51,841 nt of DNA, from assembly GCA_019414545.1 (NCBI GenBank), contig DXLV01000011.1, positions 1 to 51,841 on the forward strand. Direction: 5' to 3'. Made by a program: the position numbers and the translations under genes. Below the pieces are notes generated by a model. It searched no databases, had not been told where the DNA came from, and worked only from the letters and a program-made list of their open reading frames with translations. This DNA comes from Collinsella sp. Its GTDB lineage: Bacteria; Actinomycetota; Coriobacteriia; Coriobacteriales; Coriobacteriaceae. Numbering within the stretch: the stretch's first letter is position 1; the number at the start of each line of letters is the position of its first letter. Positions 8,126 through 15,839 of the stretch are shown here, piece after piece.

Positions 8126-9406
8126 TTATTTCGCGGTAGTCTTATTGAGGAGACCGGAAACTAAAGCAAATGTCGCAATCAGAAGGTTGCAGATGATACA
8201 GAAGACGAATACTCCTTGGAAAGACCCTGCCATACCGTAAACCTTCATCATGACTGGCATTCCGAAAGCTCCGACAACATAGCCCGCTGAGCAAATAATC
8301 GAATAGATCCTTCCAAAATCGCGTGATCCGAAGAGCGAGAGGAGAATCATCGGCATTGCAGTTCCAACGATGGCGAACATGACGTCGTTTACGCCGGCCG
8401 CGATGATGGAAACGGTCCCGTTGCTTCCGCCAAAGATGAGAAGTAGGAATGAAAGAATGCTGACTCCCGTCCATGCGACCGTTGCTTTAATAGCACCGAG
8501 CTTGTCGCATGTTTTGCCTACGAAGGGATTTAGGAAAATATCGGAGAGCGAAGCCGCCGAAACCATTAGGCTTCCCACGATGGGATTGAAGCCGACCTCG
8601 CTTGCATAGGTCGGGAACAGCTGGTTCATGCAGCAGGTGAGTTGCGCCACGCAGAGCAGAAGGGCGCAGAGAATAAAAGATGGCGTTTTCGCGGCATCGC
8701 GGAGCGCCATGCCCGAAGAGACATCTTCCTTTTCATCGGCGCTGTAGCTCTCATGGGTTTCGGAGGTAGTCTCTCCGTACGGAAGCATATTGCGATCAGA
8801 AGGCTTAAGGCGAATGATAAATGCGCTTGTGGGCAATATCATGGCTGCAGAAACGGCCGCAAGTACGATGTAACCCGTACGCCAGCCTTCCTGCTCGATG
8901 ACCAGTGTAATGACAGGACTCAATAGCAGCGTGCAGAGAGAATTAACGCCCCACGCAAGGCCGATGGCAAGACCAGACGATTTACTGAACCATTGGTCAA
9001 TGACATCGGACATGCAGACACCCGTTATGAACGAAAAGCAGATGCCGATCACTGCGGCGGAGACGATGAACATCCAGACCTCGGTGTAGAACGCCATTGC
9101 GGCGCCGGCGGCAATAAGGACGAGTTCAACGCAAATATGCCATGGTTTGCCGATTACTTTTGGAATGAAACGACTCAAAAGCGGAAGCCCAAGCGCAAGG
9201 CCAAGAAGAATCGCGGTGAAATAGAAAGAGAAAGAAGTGTAGTCAAAGCCCAGGTCTTCACATACAGGAGCGATGAATGAGCCGGCAATGATGCTGTAGG
9301 TGCCGGTTGTTCCCGCAGACATTAAACCGAGCGCAATAACGACAATCCAAGCAAATGCGCCGCTCTCACGGGGGCGGTCCTTTTCGGCTGGTGCGATGAG
9401 AGTCAT
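8126..9406 (-). CDS. MFS transporter, OxlT-like, copy B
   Basis: A 426-residue, twelve-helix carrier closely related to copy A at 3419-4684; many blocks are identical or nearly so across the whole length (LMSAGTTGTYSIIAGSF, SDVIDQWF, KLGAIKA in place of KFGSTKA). The start at 9406 has GGAG five bases upstream; the frame continues to 9481 but that part overlaps the operator. A strong minus-strand promoter lies just upstream (TTGACG, 17 bp, TATACC) with an operator-like palindrome over the -10. Two such paralogs on either side of one TetR suggest separate import and export, or substrate and product exchange. The substrate is unknown. Confidence 0.85.
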   Translation of the reverse strand: MTLIAPAEKDRPRESGAFAWIVVIALGLMSAGTTGTYSIIAGSFIAPVCEDLGFDYTSFSFYFTAILLGLALGLPLLSRFIPKVIGKPWHICVELVLIAAGAAMAFYTEVWMFIVSAAVIGICFSFITGVCMSDVIDQWFSKSSGLAIGLAWGVNSLCTLLLSPVITLVIEQEGWRTGYIVLAAVSAAMILPTSAFIIRLKPSDRNMLPYGETTSETHESYSADEKEDVSSGMALRDAAKTPSFILCALLLCVAQLTCCMNQLFPTYASEVGFNPIVGSLMVSAASLSDIFLNPFVGKTCDKLGAIKATVAWTGVSILSFLLLIFGGSNGTVSIIAAGVNDVMFAIVGTAMPMILLSLFGSRDFGRIYSIICSAGYVVGAFGMPVMMKVYGMAGSFQGVFVFCIICNLLIATFALVSGLLNKTTAK

Positions 9407-9437
9407 GGTTACTCCGTTTCTATCGGCAATGCAACCT

Positions 9438-9459
9438 ATATGCCTACCGATAGGTATAT
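9438..9459. promoter_or_regulatory. TetR-type operator over the MFS copy B promoter
   Basis: A 22-bp imperfect palindrome (ATATGCCTACC / GATAGGTATAT) with nine of eleven pairs matching. It contains the same CCTACCG half-site as the tetR operator. It overlaps the -10 hexamer of the minus-strand promoter. A third partial dyad, TGCCGAACGGTA, lies at 9512-9523 and shares the CCGAACGG core. Confidence 0.6.
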
Positions 9460-9481
9460 AAAGATGGAGATTCTTCGTCAA
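9453..9481 (-). promoter_or_regulatory. Promoter of MFS copy B
   Basis: On the minus strand: -35 TTGACG (9481-9476), exact 17-bp spacer, -10 TATACC (9458-9453). The start codon is about 47 bases further on. Confidence 0.6.
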
Positions 9482-9534
9482 GTGTTAAGCGGGGAGCGGG
9501 GACCCTTAACGTGCCGAACGGTAATTGGGCCCCC

Positions 9535-9567
9535 AATGCGACAAAGGGACTGTCCCTTTGTCGCATT
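9535..9567. repeat. Dispersed palindrome, copy 3 (TGCGAC variant)
   Basis: AATGCGACAAAGGGAC-T-GTCCCTTTGTCGCATT, perfect 16-bp arms. It differs from copies 1 and 2 by a compensated change (TGTGAC to TGCGAC on both arms), so pairing is preserved. Its edge overlaps the stop codon of the ABC gene, where it could terminate that transcript. Confidence 0.9.
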
Positions 9568-12500
9568 ATTCGGAGCGCAGGGCCTCCACGGGATCCTTCT
9601 TGGATGCGCTGCGGGCCGGCAGCAGGCCGGCAACGACCGTCAGCAGCACCGAAATTACAATGAGCATCAGCGCGTCTTGAACGGGCAGGCTCATCAGGTT
9701 GGGCACCTGCTTGGCCGCAAGCGCCCAGGCATTAACCGGAAAGCTCACGGCCACCACGACGACAATGGCAAAGACGCCGGCAATGAGGCCTTCGATAAAG
9801 GTCTCGGCATTGAATACGTTGGCCACGTTGCGCTTTGACGCGCCGATCGCGCGCAGGATGCCAATCTCCTTTTTGCGCTCCAGCACGCTGATGTAGGTGA
9901 TGATGCCGATCATGATGGAGCTCACCACCAAACTGATACTCACGAATGCGATGAGCACCAAGCTGATAGTATTCACGATGTCGGTCACCGAACCCATGAT
10001 GATGCCCATGTAGTCGGTATACGAGATTGCCTGCTCATCGTGACCAGCGGCTTTGACCTGCTTGTTGTACGCATCGATATAATCGAGCACGCGCTCCTTG
10101 GCCTCAAAGTCGCGCGGGAAAATCTTGACCGAAATGGGGTCCGCCTCGTCCGCATAGCCCAACGTGGTCAGATTGTTGTCGTAGGTGAGCTTCGACGCCT
10201 TGGCATAGCTCATCATGAGCGAACTCAGGTCCTCAGCGTCCATGTTAAAGTGGATAGCGCGAGCAAAGGCGTTTGCATCCACGCGCATGGCGCTCGCCAA
10301 GTTGGCAAAACTCGAAGACATCTGCGTCGCCATTTGGTCCATGAGCCCTGCCGCACCCGCCTTGAGCTGGGTTGATACCGTCGTCGCAATCTGCTCGCTG
10401 ACCGCCTTCATCACCTGATCCATAGACTGCTGCAAATACGGAGCCAGCTGCTTTTGCACATAGTCGCCCATCACCTGCTGCAGACGCTCGGCCAGGGCAT
10501 CGCCGCCGAGTGCCCTGAGCTGAGCCAGGTATTGCTGGGCGTCGGCATCATGCTCAAGATACGTCGAGAATGCGGCAGCAAGCTTTGACGCGTCCTTAAG
10601 GTCTTCGGGCGACAGCGCCTTAAACTGATCGGACTGCATAAAGCCCTCAAACAGCTGATTGGCAAGCGTTCCCACCTGCTGCATTTGCTCGGGCGTGAGC
10701 TCCAGACCGTCAAAGATGCCCGAGAAATCCGGAGCCGGCGCCTTGGCCATGATGTCACTAAAGTCGATGTCTCGCCCAACACCCGAAAGGTCAATATCCA
10801 GCCCGGACAAATCAAGGCTAGAAAGGTCCATGCCGCCGGCCGCACCCGAGAGCGCAGATGCATCGAACGAGAACGCGCTCTTCAGCGCCGCCTCGTCCAC
10901 ACTGAACATGCTGCTCAGATCCACGCCTTGCTTGGCCTCGCTCTGCAGCTCGTCGAAGGTTTTGCCCGTAAAGACATCCGTCTCGGGGTGGGCAAGCTGC
11001 TCCTGCACAATCTGCGAATCGGCGGCGCGCTTCATAAGCTGGCAAGTCAGCGCATGCGTATAGGCAATGCCCGGAGTCAATGCGCTCGCGTTGGCCGTCT
11101 CGTTGGGTCGCACCACGCCCACAATGCGCACGTCAATACCGTCGGCAACCTTGGCGGCCATAAAGTCGGCGTCGCCAGACATGTCGGTCCACATGCCGGT
11201 CTCTTCGTTTTTGCGATAGGCATCGGCCGGCGACAACACCTTAAATGTCGTGGACAGCGCATCGTCGTAGGTAAAGTCGGTGCCGGTCTCGGGCGTCTCG
11301 ACCTTGCCGTCGGCCGTCATGGCGCTGTTGACCAGGTCGTTGAGCTCATCGATATCCAGCGCGCCGATGCTATAGAGCGTATAGTCGCCCACCGTGCCGC
11401 GGTCCGAAAGCACCATCACGGCTTCGTTGGCGGACGTGGGCCAATGGCCGGCAACGACATCGTATTGGCTGTCGAGCAGGCTCTGGTCGTCAATCATCTC
11501 GTTAAAGACCGAGGTCCCCATGGAATCCATGCTCACCGTTGCCGCCGAGCTTGCGCCTCCGCTCATGGCCTCGGTCATAGCGTTGGGAACAAGCCGAACG
11601 GGCCTCTCGTCGCCCTTGCTCAAACGATAGACAACCGGCGTCACGCCGTAGCCGTACTGGATAGCGTTGACCTCTTTGTCGATACCGTCACCGCCGCCGT
11701 CAAGCCATGCCTTAAAGCTCGTCATATCGTTAGATTTAACGCTTGCGAACATATCCTTTACGGCCGTGACCACGGGAATCTTATCCGTTCCCTTAGCCTT
11801 GCCACCGGTAGCGTCATCGGACGAGGCCTCGCCCTTGGATACCTCCTCATCGGTAGCCCCCTGTCCGCCCATCATGGACGACAGGTCGTAATCTTGTTTG
11901 GAAATCGTAAGCGGGTAGCTTGAGAGCGTGTCCTCCTCGACCTTTTTGATGTAGCCGTTTACGCCGTTGGAGAGCGCCAGAATCGCTGCGATACCAATAA
12001 TGCCAATCGAACCTGCGAAGGCAGTCATGGCCGTACGGCCCTTCTTGGTCATGAGGTTTCGGGCAGAAAGCCCCAGCGCCGTCACAAAGCTCATCGAGGT
12101 TTTGCGCGTGGGCTTGGCCTCGCGACGCGCGGCCTCGGTAGCATCAAAGGGATCTGAATCGTCGGTGATCTTGCCGTCCGCCAGGGTGACAATGCGCGTG
12201 GCGTACCTGTATGCCAACTCGGGATTGTGCGTGACCATGATGACCAAACGATCGCGCGCAACATCCTTGAGCAAATCCATGACCTGTACGGATGTCGTTG
12301 AGTCCAAGGCGCCGGTCGGCTCGTCAGCCAGCACAATCTCGGGATCGTTGATCAGGGCGCGGGCAATAGCCACGCGCTGCATCTGGCCACCCGATAGCTG
12401 GCTCGGGCGCTTGTTAACGTGCTTGCCCAGGCCAACTGCCTCAAGCGCCTTGCGCGCACGCTGGCGGCGCTCAGCACGCCCCACGCCCGTGAGCGTAAGC

Positions 12501-12820
12501 GCCAGCTCCACGTTTTCCAAAATGGTCTGATGCGGAATGAGGTTATAGCTCTGGAACACAAAGCCGATGCGATTGTTACGATAGGCGTCCCAATCGCGGT
12601 CGCTGAAGTCCTTGGTCGAGATGCCATCGATCAGCAGATCGCCAGAATCGAAATGGTCGAGTCCACCAATGACGTTGAGCATCGTAGTTTTACCCGAACC
12701 CGAGGGACCCAGGATGGCTACAAACTCGTTATCGCGAAAAGACAGGCTTACGCTGTCGAGCGCTACCTGCGTAAACGACTGCGTAACGTACCTTTTGCAA
12801 ATATCTCTGAGATCCAGCAT
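9566..12820 (-). CDS. MacB-like ABC transporter, fused ATPase and FtsX-type permease
   Basis: 1084 residues from the ATG at 12820 (GGAGAGG upstream); the extra upstream frame only translates repeats. Residues 1-225 are the ATPase: Walker A GPSGSGKT (38-45), signature LSGGQ (about 143-147), Walker B VLADEPTGALD, H-loop VTHN. The first membrane helix follows at about 265-290 (GSIGIIGIAAILALSNG). Then comes a very long, about 600-residue extracellular region rich in Asp, Met and Ala with coiled-coil-like stretches, then three helices and the conserved ending ARSASKKDPVEALRSE of the MacB/FtsX family. It probably acts on envelope substrates rather than as an importer. It lies downstream of tlpA on the same strand, separated by a terminator. 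Confidence 0.9.
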   Translation of the reverse strand: MLDLRDICKRYVTQSFTQVALDSVSLSFRDNEFVAILGPSGSGKTTMLNVIGGLDHFDSGDLLIDGISTKDFSDRDWDAYRNNRIGFVFQSYNLIPHQTILENVELALTLTGVGRAERRQRARKALEAVGLGKHVNKRPSQLSGGQMQRVAIARALINDPEIVLADEPTGALDSTTSVQVMDLLKDVARDRLVIMVTHNPELAYRYATRIVTLADGKITDDSDPFDATEAARREAKPTRKTSMSFVTALGLSARNLMTKKGRTAMTAFAGSIGIIGIAAILALSNGVNGYIKKVEEDTLSSYPLTISKQDYDLSSMMGGQGATDEEVSKGEASSDDATGGKAKGTDKIPVVTAVKDMFASVKSNDMTSFKAWLDGGGDGIDKEVNAIQYGYGVTPVVYRLSKGDERPVRLVPNAMTEAMSGGASSAATVSMDSMGTSVFNEMIDDQSLLDSQYDVVAGHWPTSANEAVMVLSDRGTVGDYTLYSIGALDIDELNDLVNSAMTADGKVETPETGTDFTYDDALSTTFKVLSPADAYRKNEETGMWTDMSGDADFMAAKVADGIDVRIVGVVRPNETANASALTPGIAYTHALTCQLMKRAADSQIVQEQLAHPETDVFTGKTFDELQSEAKQGVDLSSMFSVDEAALKSAFSFDASALSGAAGGMDLSSLDLSGLDIDLSGVGRDIDFSDIMAKAPAPDFSGIFDGLELTPEQMQQVGTLANQLFEGFMQSDQFKALSPEDLKDASKLAAAFSTYLEHDADAQQYLAQLRALGGDALAERLQQVMGDYVQKQLAPYLQQSMDQVMKAVSEQIATTVSTQLKAGAAGLMDQMATQMSSSFANLASAMRVDANAFARAIHFNMDAEDLSSLMMSYAKASKLTYDNNLTTLGYADEADPISVKIFPRDFEAKERVLDYIDAYNKQVKAAGHDEQAISYTDYMGIIMGSVTDIVNTISLVLIAFVSISLVVSSIMIGIITYISVLERKKEIGILRAIGASKRNVANVFNAETFIEGLIAGVFAIVVVVAVSFPVNAWALAAKQVPNLMSLPVQDALMLIVISVLLTVVAGLLPARSASKKDPVEALRSE

Positions 12821-12900
12821 GGACGGCAACCTCTCCCCCGCCGTTCGCATCCAACGCGTTTGACCTACTCTATCAGCTTTTTTGCCGGTACCAGCAAGGA

Positions 12901-12930
12901 ATGTAACGAACAAAAATGTAACGAACAAAA
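12901..12930. repeat. 15-bp exact tandem duplication
   Basis: ATGTAACGAACAAAA occurs twice, head to tail, directly before the T-rich side of the tlpA terminator (the A-runs become its T-tract on the minus strand). Probably a replication-slippage product without coding value. Confidence 0.6.
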
Positions 12931-12963
12931 AACGGGACGGCACGCCGCATGGCGCACCATCCC
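12926..12963 (-). terminator. Terminator of the tlpA operon
   Basis: On the minus strand GGGATGGTGCGCC, loop ATGC, GGCGTGCCGTCCC form a hairpin with a few mismatches or wobbles, followed by GTTTTTTG. It separates tlpA from the ABC gene downstream, so the latter may need its own promoter. Confidence 0.65.
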
Positions 12964-12976
12964 GCACATAACATCG

Positions 12977-13013
12977 AAGGTGTGACAAAGGGACTGCCCC
13001 TTTGTCACACCTT
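12977..13013. repeat. Dispersed palindrome, copy 4, plus a half-copy remnant
   Basis: AAGGTGTGACAAAGGGAC-T-GCCCCTTTGTCACACCTT: 18-bp arms with one mismatched position. Immediately after it, TTTGTCGCATT (13012-13022) is the right half of the TGCGAC variant seen in copy 3, as if one element had inserted into or replaced another. The left flank AACATCGAAG is shared with copy 5. Confidence 0.85.
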
Positions 13014-13027
13014 TGTCGCATTCGAAC

Positions 13028-13990
13028 CTACTGTTCGCTCTTCGCGAGTGCCTGATCGATCAGTTTGTTGAGCGCCTCGCGCTGCTCAGCAGAGTTGATA
13101 CCGCCCATGATCGGCTCTCCCACGATGTTGCCGTTCTGGTCGATCACATAGGTGGTCGGGAACGAGTACAGGTTGGAGGTGAACTTTCCGGCCTCGCTGT
13201 CCGACTTAAACCAGATGTTTTTATACGTCACGCCCTTCTTGGAAAGCACGTCCTTGGCATCGGCCACCTCGTCTTTTTTGCCGTCGAGCGTAAAGGAATT
13301 AACGCCCACGACCTGGCCGCCCTTCTCGGCAAGCTCCTTGTTGAGCTTCTCCAGATCGCCCAGCTCTCCCACGCACGGCTTGCAGGTGGTAAACCAGAAG
13401 TTCATGACGGTGACCTTGTTCTTGGAGAACAGCTCGTCGCTGTTTACATCGTTGCCGTCCAAGTCCTTGCCCTTAAAGCTGGGGAACTTCGTCTCCCCGC
13501 TCTCGCCGTTGGTCATGCCTGCGGTCGAGGCATCGACGCTCTCCCCCTCGCCGGGCGTGCTGCCACATCCGGGGAACTCCTTCTCCAGCGCCATGAGCTT
13601 TTCCTCGATCTCCTTGACCTGCTGCGCGCCGGCCTTGAGCGTCTTGAGCTCGTCAGCCGTAAACTGATCCTTGGCGCCGTCGATAGTCTTGAGCAGGAAA
13701 TCGCCGTAATTGCTACCGTCCTCAATCATTGCCGAGTCTTTATTTGCCGCATTGAATACCTTTTCCCATAGGGCGTTATCGCTCGCAAAGATCTCGTTTT
13801 CCTTTTGCAGCAGCTGCTGGTACAGCTCGGCCGCCTCCTCGGCGCTCGACGGCTTTTGCGCTATGAGCTCGGCAATCTGCGCATCGCCGCTCGTGGCATC
13901 CTTCACGTCGCCCTTGGGCGCAGAGCACGCCGCGAGGGTCAGCGCCAGCACGGGCAGCATCAACAGGGCCGCAATTCTTGACAGTTTCAT
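13028..13990 (-). CDS. TlpA/ResA-like thiol-disulfide lipoprotein
   Basis: 320 residues. Lipoprotein signal with lipobox LAAC (Cys22), so it is anchored outside the membrane. Residues 30-150 are an acidic helical segment not typical of ResA. The thioredoxin domain starts near 165, with the redox motif CKPC (Cys203 and Cys206) in NFWFTTCKPC and a cis-proline region near FPTTYVID. The family reduces or oxidises extracytoplasmic disulfides. It follows a membrane ferredoxin and a small CXXC protein on the same strand, 34 bases downstream; I infer that electrons pass from the ferredoxin to this protein across the membrane. Confidence 0.9.
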   Translation of the reverse strand: MKLSRIAALLMLPVLALTLAACSAPKGDVKDATSGDAQIAELIAQKPSSAEEAAELYQQLLQKENEIFASDNALWEKVFNAANKDSAMIEDGSNYGDFLLKTIDGAKDQFTADELKTLKAGAQQVKEIEEKLMALEKEFPGCGSTPGEGESVDASTAGMTNGESGETKFPSFKGKDLDGNDVNSDELFSKNKVTVMNFWFTTCKPCVGELGDLEKLNKELAEKGGQVVGVNSFTLDGKKDEVADAKDVLSKKGVTYKNIWFKSDSEAGKFTSNLYSFPTTYVIDQNGNIVGEPIMGGINSAEQREALNKLIDQALAKSEQ

Positions 13991-14024
13991 GGTTCCTCCG
14001 TTATATCGAAGCTTATATAGGTAC

Positions 14025-14936
14025 CTATTTGTTTTCGCTGGCTTGCGCGGGCTGCGCGGGTTTGTCGCCCGTCACACCCAGCCCGTAGCGAAAGCTAATA
14101 GCATCGACGGGGCACGCGCTCACGCATTTGCCGCAACGAATACACTCGGCATGGTCGGGCGTACGCGTAACGTCCACGTCCATCTGGCACACCCTGGCGC
14201 ACTTGCCGCACGAAACGCATTTGCACTGGTCAACCTGGATCCCCAGCAACGACACCTTGTTCATGAGCGCATAAAACGCACCGAGGGGGCAAATCCATTT
14301 GCAGAAGGGGCGGTAGAACAGCACGCTCAGCACTGCAACCACAATGAGAATCGCGAGCTTCCAGGTAAAGAGCTTTCCCAGCGCGGAGCGGATTCCCGTA
14401 TTCATGATGGACAGCGGAATCGCGCCCTCGAGCACACCCTGCGGGCAGATGTACTTGCAAAAGAACGGGTCGCCCATACCCACATCGTTAACCACCAAGA
14501 CGGGCAGCAGCACCACGGCAAACAGCAGTACGGCGTACTTGATGTACGTGAGCGGCTTGAGCTTTTTCGTGGAGAGCTTTTTGCTGGGAATCTTATGCAG
14601 AAGCTCTTGCAGCCATCCAAACGGGCACAAAAAGCCGCATACAAAACGTCCCAGCAGCACGCCGATCAGAATGAGTGTTCCGGTGACGTAATACGAAAAG
14701 CTGAACTTAGACGATCCCACCACCGACTGAAACGACCCGATGGGGCATGCACCCGAAGCCGCCGGACACGAGTAGCAGTTGAGTCCCGGTACGCAGACGG
14801 CTTTGCCCGCCCCCTGGTAGATGCCCCCCTTGGCAAAGTTAGGCAGGTGAATATTGGTCGCAAGCGTCGCCGCCGCCTGAATCAATCCGCGGAATCTCGC
14901 CAAAAGATGCGATGCAGTGTTTTTTCTTTTATCCAA
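14025..14936 (-). CDS. NapH/CcoG-like membrane 4Fe-4S ferredoxin
   Basis: 303 residues from a TTG start at 14936 that overlaps the stop of the small CXXC gene, with GGAG ten bases upstream; the ATG at 15008 reads through that gene and is rejected. Segments: a CxxC-containing loop (LNCYSCPAASGACPIG), a helix, the paired motifs CGFLCPFGWLQE and CKYICPQG, a further pair of helices, CKWICPLGAF, then two ferredoxin clusters near the C-terminus (CVSCGKCARVCQ and CIRCGKCVSACP). This is the NapH-like architecture used to move electrons across the membrane. Adjacent tlpA suggests supply of reductant to extracytoplasmic thiols. Confidence 0.88.
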   Translation of the reverse strand: MDKRKNTASHLLARFRGLIQAAATLATNIHLPNFAKGGIYQGAGKAVCVPGLNCYSCPAASGACPIGSFQSVVGSSKFSFSYYVTGTLILIGVLLGRFVCGFLCPFGWLQELLHKIPSKKLSTKKLKPLTYIKYAVLLFAVVLLPVLVVNDVGMGDPFFCKYICPQGVLEGAIPLSIMNTGIRSALGKLFTWKLAILIVVAVLSVLFYRPFCKWICPLGAFYALMNKVSLLGIQVDQCKCVSCGKCARVCQMDVDVTRTPDHAECIRCGKCVSACPVDAISFRYGLGVTGDKPAQPAQASENK

Positions 14937-15075
14937 TTCCGATACACTCCAAGCACAGCTTGATTGCCTTGGCCAGCACGGCATCTGCCTCGCCGCGCAT
15001 AACGCCAAAGCACACCATGGCTACCCCAACGATCAGCAAAGCCACCTGCGCCACAGGCTTAATCGCTTTGAACAA
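14929..15075 (-). CDS. CD1871A-family small CXXC membrane protein
   Basis: 48 residues, TTG start at 15075 with AGGAG eight bases upstream, stop at 14929. One hydrophobic helix (about residues 9-26) is followed by RGEADAVLAKA and the C-terminal CLECIGIG, which is the signature I know from CD1871A-type CXXC proteins. Its stop codon overlaps the TTG start of the membrane ferredoxin (TTGGATAA), so the two are translationally coupled. The invariant CLEC cysteines suggest a redox or metal-relay partner of the ferredoxin and TlpA-like protein; its biochemical role is not known to me. Confidence 0.82.
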   Translation of the reverse strand: MFKAIKPVAQVALLIVGVAMVCFGVMRGEADAVLAKAIKLCLECIGIG

Positions 15076-15164
15076 TCTGACCACTCCTTTCGTTTCGCGA
15101 CCCATTGGACCATACCGACTATAAAATCCGTGTTAAGCGTGAATGACTATGCAAGGAGAACGTT

Positions 15165-15839
15165 ATGCGCATCTTGGTCGTCGAGGACGAGCGGGCGCTG
15201 TGCGATGCGATCGCACGCAGCCTGCGCAACTTGGCCTATAGCGTCGACTGCTGCTACGACGGGCAGCAGGCCCTCGATCTGCTCGATATCGAGACCTTTG
15301 ATCTTGTCGTGCTCGACCTCAATCTCCCCCATGTCGACGGCATGACCGTGCTCAGGCAACTCAGAATTACCGATTGCGAGACCAAGGTGCTCGTGCTGTC
15401 GGCACGCGGCGAGGTCGCCGACAAGGTAGCGGGACTCGATGCGGGTGCCAACGACTACCTCACCAAGCCGTTCCATCTTGACGAGCTGGCAGCACGTATC
15501 CGCAGCCTCACGCTCAGGCGCTTTACGCAAAGCGACGTCATCCTGACCTGCGGACCGCTGAACTTTGACACTAAAGCACGCGCCGCCTCCGTAGGCGACG
15601 AGGTTCTATCCCTCACGCGCAAGGAGACCGGCATCTTGGAATACCTGATGCTTAACCAGGGGCGGCCGGTGAGCCAAGAGGAGCTCATCGACCACGTATG
15701 GGATAGCAGTGTCAACAGCTTTAGCAACGCGACCCGCGTACACATCTCGTCACTGCGCAAAAAGCTGCGCGGCGCGTTGGGACACGACCCCATCCGCAAC
15801 CGAATCGGCGAAGGCTACGTTATGGAGGACGGCGAATGA
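15165..15839 (+). CDS. OmpR/PhoB-family response regulator
   Basis: 224 residues. Receiver domain 1-115 with the acidic pair at residues 8-9, phospho-acceptor Asp51 (VVLDLNLPHVDG), and the conserved Lys in DYLTKPF (about 101). The C-terminal winged helix (about 128-222) contains LTRKETGILEYLMLNQG and the recognition-helix region NATRVHISSLRKKL. It overlaps the kinase gene by four bases (ATGA) and is divergent, with a 90-bp gap, from the CXXC/ferredoxin/tlpA operon, its likely target. Its signal is unknown. Confidence 0.95.
   Translation: MRILVVEDERALCDAIARSLRNLAYSVDCCYDGQQALDLLDIETFDLVVLDLNLPHVDGMTVLRQLRITDCETKVLVLSARGEVADKVAGLDAGANDYLTKPFHLDELAARIRSLTLRRFTQSDVILTCGPLNFDTKARAASVGDEVLSLTRKETGILEYLMLNQGRPVSQEELIDHVWDSSVNSFSNATRVHISSLRKKLRGALGHDPIRNRIGEGYVMEDGE

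Noticed and set aside
10685..11923. 412-codon plus-strand frame across the ABC permease
   Set aside because: Shadow of the extracellular region of the MacB-like protein.
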